From assembly GCA_030998015.1 (NCBI GenBank), contig JARWMV010000232.1, positions 1,922,001-1,986,000 on the forward strand: DNA of 64,000 nucleotides. The letters are read 5' to 3'. Both the position numbers and the translations under genes were made by a program. The DNA comes from Ceratorhiza oryzae-sativae. Lineage: Eukaryota; Basidiomycota; Agaricomycetes; Cantharellales; Ceratobasidiaceae. The notes beneath the pieces are model-generated. The model did not search any database, was not told the DNA's origin, and saw nothing but the letters and a program-made list of their open reading frames with translations. This document shows positions 49,052-59,458 of this stretch, in pieces. The number at the start of each line of letters is the position of its first letter. Within the stretch, counting starts at the first letter, position 1.

Positions 49052-50163
49052 ATGGCTTCTAATCCCCCTGCTGCAGCCACCCCCCCTGCCGCGGCTACCG
49101 ACTCACCCGAGGTCGAGCCTGGTGAGGTTGACGAAGGTCAAGATGTGGAGCTGGATCCTGCAAAGTTCGACGAGATGCGCACTGTCTTCCAAGACCCGCA
49201 AACGTTCAACGTCAAGGTACGAATAAACTCACACCCATGTATTTGCTTGGTTTACAACGCTTCTGTTTTAGCACCCACTCTACTCTCCATGGACCCTCTG
49301 GTTTGACTCTCCCAACACCAAGGGTAAAACCCTCCCTCAGACACCATCTACATCCGTTCCGCCCACTCCGGGTGGTGTTCCTCCCACTCCCGGTGCTCTC
49401 AGTTGGATGGATGATATCAAGCGGTTGATTAAGTTCGATTCTGTCGAAGAGTTTTGGGGGTATGTCTCTGGCTAATATGTGTCAACCCGCCAGATTGAGT
49501 TGTCTCTCTACAGGCTTTATAATAACATCATAGCGCCATCAAAGCTGCCTCCCAAGGCAAACTATTATCTCTTCAAAGTGAGCGGATTTGTGGCCACAAA
49601 CGCGCCTCGTGTTCGTGTGCTTATTCATCTCTTTGTAGGATGATATTATGCCCGCATGGGAAGACGCGAGTAACAAGGATGGCGGAAAATGGAGTGTGCA
49701 GCTCCCTAAAGACAAAAACCGCGCCCGCATCGATGACATGTGGCTTTATACTGTATGCCCAAACACCAAATTGCTTGATCCAGCGTTGACGTTCGATATA
49801 TAGATGCTTGCCGCCATTGGCGAAACATTTGACCCCGCCCTATCCAAATCTGACAAAGATCCCTCGGCACCTATCCCTATCTCTCTCATTAGCGGTGTCA
49901 TTGTCTCCTCTCGACCTCAGTTTTACCGGATATCCATTTGGACGCGTCTTGCTCCCGGGATGGCTAGCAGTAACCCCAAACTAGGAGAATCAGAGGAAGA
50001 GTTGAGGCAACGCATTGAAACGATCGGAAAGCACTTCAAGACCGAAGTTCTTGGATTTGCCGAGTCTCAAAGGCTTGGTGGCCCGCTTGCTACTGAAGTG
50101 GAATTTGCCAGCCACAAGGAGAGCGAGAGAAAGGGATCTAAAGGGAAGAAGTGGGTTATTTAG
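49052..50163 (+). CDS. Translation initiation factor eIF4E (mRNA cap-binding)
   Basis: Binds the 7-methylguanosine cap in the eIF4F complex. After an acidic, Ala/Pro-rich arm (MASNPPAAATPPAAATDSPE) comes HPLYSPWTLWFDSPNTKGK with two of the conserved Trp residues. Then DDIKRLIKFDSVEEFWGLYN, PKANYYLFKDDIMPAWED (cap-stacking Trp and Glu) and GGKWSVQLPKDKNRARIDDM. The tail contains ISGVIVSSRPQFYRISIWTR. An in-frame Pro/Thr insert of about 25 residues (SVPPTPGGVPPTPG) lies in the first loop. Four introns. Intact frame. Confidence 0.93.
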
Positions 50164-50362
50164 GTGTTTGTTCTGGTGCGAGTTATTTCCGAGACTGTCA
50201 CGTTTCTGTTTTGAATATACAATGTGGCTATTTTATACGATTTTAGTTCAACACTGGTACACAAGCAACAAATCCGACACCAAACGTCAATTCATTATTT
50301 AAAGCACTTGGATAAGCCGCAATCGGCATTCATAATCACGACATTTGGGTTGTATCAATTAT

Positions 50363-52372
50363 TCAAAAATCGGCGTATGGTGGCGGAACTTTGGACTCAT
50401 CCCCAGTCTCGCCCTGACCCTGGGTCTGCTGACCACGAAGCAGGCGCTCCCTCTCCTCTCTCTCGAGGCGTGCCTTCTCTTCCTCTGCCGATGGGTGACT
50501 TCCAGACGAAGTAGAGTCATGGAGCAGACGCTCGCGCTCCTCCCTCGCGAGCCTAGCTTTCTCCTCTTCTGCCGTTTCGTGTCGCGTTGCACCAGCGAAT
50601 CCTGGGAGTTCTTCATTAGGCGGAGGAACGGTGCCCGTCTCTGGGGCGCTTCCCGAGGGAGGGATGGCCCCTGTATTTGGATCAGTAGTTGCGCTGGTTG
50701 TGGTTGGCACGTTATCACGGCTCAGGCTCCCAGTCTTCGGACCTGGTCCTTCAGTGCCAGCCGCAAGAGGGACGCCAGTTTCAGCTACCGTAATGTGGCT
50801 TGAATCGTTAGCTGCGGAGGGGATGGGGACGGGGGCAGCAGCTGCAGAGGGGGGCTGAGTATTGCCCGTTGGGGCGTTGGTCGAGAGGGAATGAGGGGGC
50901 AGCTCGGTTCCCGAAGAATCACGGAGCGGTGAAGATACACTTGGGGGATGTCCGGGGATCGATGCGGGTGCGTGATTCAGGGACGTCGGGTTAAGAGGCG
51001 TTGTGGTAGGTGGACCGGCGTGACCCGCGGTGGCGGTGGTGCTGCTACGAGTAGCAGACTCGGATCCAGGTGCTGGGGCGCCTGGCAAAGAATCGGAGGT
51101 ACCAGCGCTCTGCTGCGACCCAAAGCGCTGCTCCGCAAGTGCTCCAGGCCCTGTCGTCTGCCCGGGTTGAGGTGCAGGATGCGTAGTTGGAGGCAGACTG
51201 TTCAGCTCCTCCTTGTGGGTCTCGCCAAAGCTGCGCGTGTCCGTGCCAACTCCCACACCCGGACCGGTCGATTGTGGGCTCTTGAAATGGTTCGGTTGGC
51301 CTTGTGGAGGGGTATACGAGTCGAGCGCATGCTGAAGCTGGGAACGGATCCGAGCGGTGTTCGCAGCACCCGCATATGCGCCATGAGGCTCGAGCTCAGA
51401 GAGCTCAGCAAGTAATGCTCCAGAGGCATCAGCGACCAACGCAAGCTTGGCGCTATATTCCCTAAATGCAGCCCACTTCTTGCGCTCGCACTCGATCAGG
51501 GCTCGACGCTTCAAGAGCGCCACCTCGCGCTCCTGAGGGGCATCATCGGCCTCGGCCTTTGCAAGCTGACTCTGCAGCTCAGCCACACGCTCAGCGCCGT
51601 TGGCGGGGGCCTTGCCTGCAGAACCGGCAGCCTTGATCCGCTCTATTTCTGCTTTCATGTTGGAGCGGATCGCGCGACGCGGATGGAGCGCAGTCTCGGC
51701 ATCGCGGAGGGACTTGTACGATGCCCGTGCGGAATCCAAGGATTTTCCTAGATCGCCCGCCAGCGAACCGCTCGCAAAGTTGAGGTAGGCAATCCTATCG
51801 GAGACTGCGCAAGTTTGGTTACAGGGTTCAGCGAAACGGGTTTTAGTCGTATTCACCATCTTTCACGTCTTCGACCTGATCTTGACCCCAGAGGTAGAGT
51901 TCCTTGGAGTAGCCCTTGGAGTCGCGTGAGACTGCCTCAAAATCGAGCTAAAGATGATGTTTAGATTACATTCGATATCGCCATGATCTCGTAGCTCACC
52001 GCGACTCCCTTCTGGCTGGTTATAACCATCTGCAATTGACGGGCATCGGGACGGACTTGCGGGCTGAAGACGTCCAGAAATGAGATCTCGTTCTGGCTTG
52101 ATGACCCGATCACCGAGCAAACTCACGAATATTGTGCGTGGAGTGTTTTCAAGGTATGCGTGATGTTATCGAGCGCATGATGACGCCCACTCGACTGCTG
52201 GGCTGGATCGACAGCCCCCTGTGTCTGAGACTGAGGGTGTTCGGAATAATCACCCTCTGATGTCCGATGACCGCTGAGGGCTGCTTGAGCCTGTAAACGG
52301 ATGAATTCCATGCAATACAACCCAATATAATATATATACCTTGGCCTGAAGTTTCTGGAACATGCCTGACAT
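50363..52372 (-). CDS. Eisosome core protein Pil1/Lsp1-like (BAR domain)
   Basis: Builds membrane furrows (eisosomes) under the plasma membrane. The spliced start is MSGMFQKLQAK, then AQAALSGHRTSEGDYSEHPQ. BAR-domain blocks: HALDNITHTLKTLHAQYS, ELYLWGQDQVEDVKD, VSDRIAYLNFASGSLAGDLG, KSLRDAETALHPRRAIRSNM. A Ser/Pro/Thr-rich tail of over 250 residues follows. It ends with two copies of a charged repeat (EEEKARLxREERERLL) and a terminal PPPYADF, a PY motif that could bind WW domains. The tail is much longer than in yeast Pil1 (about 340 residues total). Three introns near the 5' end. Confidence 0.9.
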
Positions 52373-52701
52373 AGTTAACGGTGTGGTTGGGCAAAGTGGG
52401 CACGGGCGTTAGGCTGGGTGCTTATATATGCGGTTAGAGCACCGCCGACGTCACTCGGGTCGTCACTCGGATCGTCATTCTTGTCGCCTGCGCAATAGCA
52501 CAGCCCCAATGCGCTTGTTCGACTGCGGTATACTGCGGCAGTTGTGCTTTGCGAATCGCGCGAGACGCATACAAGCTTACGCACACAAACACTACAAACG
52601 CAGCGAGTTTTGACCCTAACTTGTGATTTCGATGAGTTGGAATGATGGCCGTAAATGTATAACCGGTGACAATCCGAGTCTGATACTGGCACTCCACACA
52701 T

Positions 52702-53852
52702 CTATCGGCCAAATCTCCCTCCCATCCTAAGGAAGAAGGCAATTCCTGCCAACACACCACCCACATGCCCTGCGCTATCTGTTGTTCCTCCAGTACGCCG
52801 AAGTGCTCCATATAGATCCCAGGCAAAAACTCCGCTAACACAGAGCCAAGCTGGGACTGGAATGATGAAAAATAGTAGGAATGTCGTCTGAGGGAACAGG
52901 CACGCAAACAATGATATGACGCTGCATACAAACGATCAGATTGGTGATTATGCAAGAGCACAAAGATATACCTGTAGATTGCTCCCGAGGCGCCATGGGC
53001 ATTTCTAGGCTGCCGCGTTACGACAGTGCTCCAAATAAGAGAAAATGCACTAGCTGCGATTCCTCCTCCGAGGTAGAGGGCCAGAAACGCCGAATTTCCA
53101 AGCATGCGCATCACTGGGGGTGCCATGAACCTTCAACGCTGTCATTTGGAATTCAACATTAAATTATTTCCAGCCCGTACCAAAACGTTAAACCGTTGAC
53201 CAGCAAGTGGTTAGTAAGCTCGTGAGAAAAGCAGGAGGTCAAGAGGGTCCATCTAATAAGAGTGGCTTAGTACAGAGGCTTAAGGACAGGGTTTCGCAAC
53301 TTACATCCTCCCCTCCATAACGTTTTGCAGTGAAACTGTGAAATTCTTGTACATGAACCTAAGAGGTCCCGCATCCCGGAACTTTTGCTGCGAATCCAAC
53401 CGAACGTCGTACAGGCTGATCGAGTGCAATTACGCCGGAAGCACATACCAGGTTTTCGTGTCCCCATGCCCATGCAAAAACACCGCCCCGTTGATCCCAA
53501 TAATGGCGTAGAAGATGAGGTCCGGGTTTGTATTATCGATTCGTCTCCTCCATCTTGCCATGAAACCATTACCGCTGCTTGGTTCGAATGGAGGCCGAAG
53601 TGGGCGAGACACACGTCGCACAGGAGTACGTTCTAGAGCACTCCTGAGCCCCCGCACAGATGTCAAGATGGATGTGGCTAGTTGTGTGGGGGGCTTGGGC
53701 CGGGGTGACGTTGAGAAACATATTCCACGAGAGCGTAGACTGATTTCTGTAAAAACGCCCACAGTGCGGTTCGATGGCGCTTGCAGTTGAGGGCGCAAAT
53801 TATTCGCCAGGATAGACTTGAAGGGGCGCAGAGTGTGTAGTCTGACCGCCAT
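52702..53852 (-). CDS. PCP1: Mitochondrial rhomboid protease (Pcp1/PARL-like)
   Basis: Intramembrane serine protease of the mitochondrial inner membrane. The start MAVRLHTLRPFKSILANNLR and a long Arg/Ser-rich leader serve as presequence. Rhomboid blocks: DLIFYAIIGINGAVFL, FRDAGPLRFMYKNFTVSL, GRIWTLLTSCFSHELTNHLL, FMAPPVMRMLGNSAFLALYL, the catalytic Ser in NAHGASGAIYS, and the catalytic His in DSAGHVGGVLAGIAFF. The stop is at 52702-52704. Introns fall between DTKTW and KFRDAG, after GRI, and after LTF. Both catalytic residues are present and the frame is intact after splicing. Confidence 0.9.
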
Positions 53853-53960
53853 GTGATAGTAGTCAGCGCACGATCGAAATTCATAAATGCTGATGGACAC
53901 CAAGATGTCATGCAACTAACTGGCGACCATCATGATTGATGTTTTGTCTACTCGAATACG

Positions 53961-54064
53961 TCTCCTATGGCGCAATCGGTGGCGCGTCTGACTGTTAGGC
54001 ATGCTTTGTCATGCACACTCCAACTTGCAATCAGAAGGTTGTTAGTTCGATCCTAACTGGGAGA
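53961..54064 (+). tRNA. tRNA-Asn (anticodon GTT) with a 31-nt intron
   Basis: Acceptor arms TCTCCTA and TGGGAGA pair over seven positions. The D arm is GGCGCAATCGGTGGCGC, the anticodon stem TCTGA/TCAGA with loop CTGTTAA, and the T arm GTTAG TTCGATC CTAAC. The anticodon GTT is at 53994-53996. An intron of 31 nt, 53998-54028, follows A37, the standard position; its GCATG/CATGC pair can fold a small hairpin. Confidence 0.93.
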
Positions 54065-54065
54065 G

Positions 54066-54070
54066 TTTTT
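54066..54070 (+). terminator. RNA polymerase III T-run terminator
   Basis: Five T starting two bases after the tRNA-Asn 3' end, as expected for pol III release. Confidence 0.8.
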
Positions 54071-54601
54071 ATTTCCCTGCATGTTTTTTTCGTCCGTTTT
54101 CACCTCTAGTTGTCCATAATTAATCCAGGCATATCAAGGTGCGTAGCTTTGTAATATTAGGCAGATTGCTGTTTAAAAAGTAGGCTTCAGCCCGGGGCTG
54201 TCTCCTGGCATCACGTGGATACTTGATACCAAAAGGGCAAGAGGGGAGCTGCTTGCCGGACCGTCAGTTTGATAGGCTTTGTAGGTTTGCGATGCAATGA
54301 GTCAATTGATGCCATCCAAAACACCGAGGAGCCGATACGGATGGCTTATTTTAAGAGTCTATCTACTTGCGTCTATCGTCAAAGAGGGGGGGGAGTGTGC
54401 TCGGATAGATGGTGAACTCTACATGACTACGTGGATCTCAAATTTTGACGGAAAATAGGGCAACTGTATATAACATGCGAAGACAGCGAATAATACAAAG
54501 AAGAGGAAGGAGTTATGTTTAACTATACAGCGTTGTGGTAAATTAAAGAGAGCTGGTGTTTTTGAGATCCGAGCCAGAGGAGGAGGGAGACATAAAGCGC
54601 A
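54071..54601. other. Intergenic, no gene supported
   Basis: Between the tRNA and the stop of the small minus-strand gene. It contains a G8-like run around 54387-54394. No supported coding region or RNA gene. Confidence 0.5.
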
Positions 54602-55139
54602 CTATGGATCCAGATTGGTGAAACCGCTGTACAAGAGCGCGTGGTAGTTGTCGGGAGTTTTGTGCATAACTGTGATACGTTTTGAGTCGAGAGCAGGTGT
54701 GAGAAAACACATTACTCACTGCACTTGTATCGTTCTGACACGTTGGGCATGATGCTCTGTGCGCATAAACTTGTTAGAACAAGAACATAACCCTTGAGCT
54801 ACAAGCTAACTCACCCCATCTTTCAATCGGACGGAATACAACCAGTGGCCGTTCACCTCTTTCATGTCCACAACGGTACCTGTTAGACGATCCCACGGTG
54901 TTAGCTACGCAAAGGCCTGACGACAGAGAGCAAAAAGCCCTGTGGGCGCTCCGCGTAGCGATCAAACGGCTCTTACCTGCTACCCAGCGGACTTGCTGGT
55001 AAGTTGCCGGCTCAGTACTCAGGTATTTTGCGAAGACCTTGTCCCCCTTCTATATATGCACTGTTTCAGCTCCCCCAGGTTAGATTCACGCGAAAAAGTA
55101 GAGACTGACCAGATATGGCATCGGAGGTACAGCGGACAT
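54602..55139 (-). CDS. Small hypothetical protein with SH3/Tudor-like fold signature
   Basis: Built from about five tiny exons, so too short for a simple frame scan. The start at 55137-55139 gives MSAVPPMPYLKGDKVFAKYL, then STEPATYQQVRWVAG, TVVDMKEVNGHWLYSVRLKD and GSIMPNVSERYKC. A possible last exon reads HKTPDNYHALLYSGFTNLDP with a stop at 54602-54604. Alternatively the protein ends earlier with CSE. The pattern of charged and aromatic residues around GDKVFAKY and WLYSVRLKDG resembles SH3-like barrels of chromo/Tudor proteins; the function is unknown. The splice sites are canonical. Confidence 0.55.
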
Positions 55140-55760
55140 TGTAAGATGTGCGAAAAGGACTGATGAGTGATACGCGAGGACTAGTGGGGAAATAGCGCGA
55201 GCCAGATGCCTCCTTTTAAGCTGCAGGGAGAAGACAAAAAGAGAGCCCCAGAAAAGAAAGCACACGAGCAAAGGACCCAGAGGGCGATTGGACAAGGCGG
55301 AAGTCTCTGACCACTGTTGGTGACAGGTGTTGAAGGCCGGCGCCGTAACTCGCCTCTAATAGCTGGGCGCCAAACAAAGACCCCGGGCGTTGGTCCCGCC
55401 CGTCGGAAAACGTGTAGTGATGCCGGCGAAAACAAAGAAAAAAGAAGTCACAATAGGCTAATTCGCCACCTGCACACAAGGGGATGCGGCGCCCAGGGCC
55501 CAGCCCATCTCCACGGGATATCGGGCAGACAACTGTCGGTTGCTATCAACAAAAGATAGTGTGGCCGATAGTATATTGCCTTTGACGCAGAGCTCGAGTC
55601 GCGTCATATTTCAAGCATTTGTTGGTCCAGTTTGTGGAGTATGGTTGTCGTGACAAAGAGCATCCTCCTGCGTCGGGTCGAGTGTTGGTCCGGTTGTGAA
55701 CGAATAGTGACAAACGGAGCACTGCCACAAAGCAACGAGCCACTTAAACACAACGACCAC
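55140..55760. other. Divergent promoter region
   Basis: Shared upstream region of the small minus-strand gene and the Yth1 gene. Short frames on both strands have no recognisable content. Confidence 0.5.
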
Positions 55761-56843
55761 ATGGCTGCTACGTCCCAGGACCCGTTGGCTCAAAATCCAG
55801 CGCTTGCCGAGGTCGTACATCCTGATTTTCACCAGGTAAACTCTACTGTTGAGAGTTATATAAAAAATCATTTACAGTTGAAACTAGATACGGGTGTGTT
55901 GCTCCACTTAAACCCAGTTTATTGGACACAAATAATACAACCATTTCCCTTTGTAGACGAACAAATATGTCGGCTTGCGCTAACTCCGGCGGGATGTCCT
56001 CTTGGGCCGCTTCACTGTCCTTTGAGACACACAGCGCCGAGTCCACTCAACTTTGGCCCCCCGGAAGCGTCAAATAGCCTCGGCCGAGACAGGCTGGCGA
56101 CAGTATGCAAACACTGGCTTCGCGGACTTTGTAAAAAAGGCGACTCGTGTGAATTTCTCCACGAGTACAACCTCAGGCGTATGCCCGAGTGTTGGTGGTT
56201 TGCTCGTCATGGACGTGTACGGCTGGAGACGAATGTCTGTACGCACACCCTAAGGAGCGAAAAATAGAGTGTCCAGATTACCAGCGAGGCTTTTGCAAGC
56301 TCGGTGCGTATCGACCAGCGTTAATGAAGCAAGTATTTAACCTTCCGATTCGTAGGCCCGGAATGTCCCCGAAAACATGTTCGACGGGTCGCCTGCCAGC
56401 TATATCTGAGCGGGTTCTGTCCAGATGGCCCAGAATGCAAGCGTGGACAGTAAGTGTGCGTGTCTGATTTTCATTAAATGGATCCACTGATTCGGTATCT
56501 AGTCCTAAACCCGATATACCTCCACCCGAGGCATACCGCCCTCCCTCGCCACCATCTCAGCGGGATCTAGGCCCCCCTCCTCCCGGATATGGACGATTTG
56601 AGAGTGGTGGCCAAGGCGGATCTGGAGGCGGGTTCGTCGTGGGCGCTAACAACCCTGGATTCGTGCCGCGGCGCAATTTGGATGACGTATTATGCTTCAA
56701 GGTGAGAGGCCTCGCTCTTGACCCACTGCGGCAACTGAGTATTCTTGAAACAGTGTGGTCAAAAGGGGCATTATGCCAACACATGTAGAAATCGCAACGT
56801 CCCAGGTAACAGGAATCCCAAATTCAACGACTATGAGGGGTAA
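55761..56843 (+). CDS. YTH1: mRNA 3'-end processing zinc-finger protein Yth1 (CPSF30)
   Basis: Subunit of the cleavage and polyadenylation factor that binds the poly(A) signal. It starts MAATSQDPLAQNPALAEVVH. Five CCCH fingers can be followed: CPLGPLHCPLRH, VCKHWLRGLCKKGDSCEFLH, ECWWFARHG with GDECLYAH, ECPDYQRGFCKLGPECPRKH and CQLYLSGFCPDGPECKRGH. A Pro/Gly-rich linker and a CCHC zinc knuckle (CFKCGQKGHYANTC) finish the protein, which ends KFNDYEG. In finger 3 the frame breaks near 56215: one missing T removes the second Cys of that finger, while all flanking residues fit. About four introns. Confidence 0.9.
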
Positions 56844-57227
56844 ACATTCATAGCTTGGATGGAAGAGACCCATGCGCCACGACGAAAACCCATAGCCTTT
56901 CGGATGTTTATGATATGGAACGAGTCTGCCAAACATTCCGACGAAAGCTGGGACTAAATACTACATACTTAATGTTGTGGCATTTCAATCTGTTCTTATT
57001 TAAAAACTGCCGCTAGCATCGTTTCTCCGTCTTTGTAATTCAACCACATAGTCGCAATCACACCTTAGTTGACTGTGGCTAGTATGGCCACTTTGGTCAC
57101 AGCACTGACTCGACGAAGCGCTCCTAAGCCGTCCGTTGGCGCTGTGAAAGCGGTGATCCAGGCACGAAGAGCTTCCTACACGTGCAACCACCAGTACTGC
57201 AACCATACGTCTTGCTCGCAGCGTAGG

Positions 57228-58602
57228 ATGGCGCTTGAATCAAGGATCAAAGGAAGTCTCTGGGGCGGGGCGGTGGGCGACGCGATGGGATGTCCTTACG
57301 AGGTGTGGTAATGTCCGCTCAACCTGAAAGGAGCGACTAATTGTGTACCCAGTTTAGAACACGTGGAACATACACACCCACAAATGAGATGGAAATCAGC
57401 CACACTTTCAAATACAAGGTATGTGACAACTCAATCTCGATCTACGGATAAATGATGTACTCTGGCTTAGGGAAATGCACTGCCAAAAGGGAGCTGGACC
57501 GATGATACCAGTAAGTTCCGACGGAATTCCACCAGTCGAATAGTCTGCTGAACGCACACTCAGGTATGCAGGCAAGATATCAGTTTGATCGTGTGCCACC
57601 GAAACATTCCGTTGACCATATGCTCAGTTATGTTTGGCTGTGTCCTTGACGACGACAGGCGGGGAACTCGACTGGGTTGACGTCGCTCGACGTTGGACAC
57701 GATGGTGGAAAGAAGGTTACCTCAGTAGTATAACCGGATATTGCTTCGACATTGGTTCGTGTTTTAATTTGAGTTATTGAGTTGAACGCCTACTGCCGCC
57801 TCTAGGGATGGCAACCAGGACAGCTCTCGCGACATACGTCAATTTGCTCGATCCAAAATGCCCGCGACCAACATATACACCCAACGCTAATCCGCAGATT
57901 GTGAATTCTGGGAATGGGTAATTTGGCTCTAGGGCGTATGCATTCAGATTCTGACACACATCTAGTTCGCTCATGCGGCTGTCACCCGTCCCCGCGGCTC
58001 TCCACCGCGAGCCGTTCAAGGCAATCGCAACGGCATCGCTCCAGTCGAAAGTGACGCATTCAAGCCCGTTGTGCATCGATGCGTGTGTGCTTGCGACTGC
58101 ATATACGATCGGATTGTATCACGCCAAGGGCAACGCGCGAGAGCGGAAAGAAGCCGTGCTGAACCCGGACTTTACACCATTTCCAGATGGAGCGCCTATA
58201 CCTTTGATGACTGAGGAGGTGCGAGATGTAGCTCGCGGGAATTACAAAAATAGAAGTGTTGCCGATGTCAAGTCTGATGGGTATGTCATCTCGACTCTCG
58301 AGGCTGCTCTTTGGGCGCTCTGGCAAGGAAGCACGTTTGAAGAGGTACGTACGCTCGCCTCGCCTCACTCCCCGTGCCAAGTTTATTTTATTTTATTTTG
58401 ATATTGCCCATAGGGCCTGATGCTGCTTCTTCCTCTGGGAGATGATGTTGACACGGTCTGTGCCGTTTATGGGCAGCTCGCGGGAGCAGCGTATGGGTTT
58501 GAGGAGATCCCGAGTCGGTGGATTGAAAGCCTTCAGCGCCCGGACTTGCTGGAGGATGCCTACAATGGCATAATCGCGTTGGGAATGCATTCCAATAAAT
58601 GA
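57228..58602 (+). CDS. ADP-ribosylglycohydrolase family protein
   Basis: Metal-dependent hydrolase that removes ADP-ribose from proteins or related substrates. The start gives MALESRIKGSLWGGAVGDAM, the usual ARH N-terminus with its GDAMG metal-site region. Then come GSWTDDTSM (Asp pair for Mg), GELDWVDVARRWTRWWKEGY with LSSITGYCFDIG, SLMRLSPVPA, and the second metal motif LPLGDDVDTVCAVYGQLAGA. The end is YNGIIALGMHSNK. Seven or more introns; one donor is the weak GTGTGG. The frame is open upstream to an ATG at 57084, so a longer leader is possible. It keeps all metal-ligand motifs. Confidence 0.88.
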
Positions 58603-59458
58603 GCCTGAGACTTGTACTTAGTGGTCGTTTGTTCTCCCGAAAAGTTGGAAGGAATTTGTATATTCAGGTCGATCGCGGATGGAGCAAGGAAGCGTGTGCT
58701 GTCACTTCTGTCATCCCTGGTAACCGATAGACTATGGGCAGAAATGCCAACTAGCGCGAAGAGCTAGAATCGAGTCAGTCCTAGGACTAGACGCCAGCGG
58801 ACCGACGGCCGAGAGCCGAGCGGGGATGGTACCCATTTTTCGCCAGCCCGAGCGTGTGAACAAAGACATATTATGAAGCGTACAAGTCGATTCCGTGTAT
58901 GCGGTGTCTTCTGTGCCGGATTTGTATATAAAGTGATGAACTGATTGATCAACGGCGCGCGTTGCAGTCCGCGGCTGATTGAAGCCAGGCCGTTGCCTGG
59001 GGCGGGCCGGTGGATCATGTTTTTTGGGCTTGGGGGTGTGCTGGGCTGCGACAACAGGTGTGTGCTTGCTGTCGTTGGCGGGTGTATGCGCCAGCGGGGG
59101 GTGGCCGAGATGGCCGGGGAACACCGCATCAAGGGCCCGGTCGGCGCCACGCGGGAGATGATTCGGGGAGGCCGAAGTGTCTTCGTCAGCGCTGATTGCG
59201 GGATCAACTTCGCAATGAGAACGCGCACCGCCTTGGACGAGGGAGCGTATGCGCGACAGCTTCGGCGGGGCCAGCTAATTCGAGCACCAGGATGATCGTT
59301 CCTGTGACACTGCCCCTGCGCATATGCATCACCGAGCTCAAACACCACCGCTTAAAGACTCGGCCCAGGGGCTGTACATGCTCCGATCCTGCCCCCCGCT
59401 CCCTGCAGCGCACCCGACGCATCCGGCGGCCACGTCCCCCCCTCGGCCGTCCCCCACC
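58603..59458. other. Intergenic / promoter of the Zn2Cys6 gene
   Basis: GC-rich stretch upstream of the regulator. A minus-strand frame of 194 codons (58764-59348) and a plus-strand frame of 116 codons overlap here, but neither shows any family feature, and both are compatible with GC-rich chance openness. Confidence 0.5.

Noticed and set aside
50948..51415. Plus-strand frame of 155 codons opposite the Pil1 tail
   Set aside because: Arg/Gly/Cys-rich shadow of the Pil1-like tail on the minus strand.
58764..59348. Minus-strand open frame of 194 codons
   Set aside because: GC-rich chance frame over a promoter region, Arg/Pro/Ser-biased, with no family motif or splice-supported extension.
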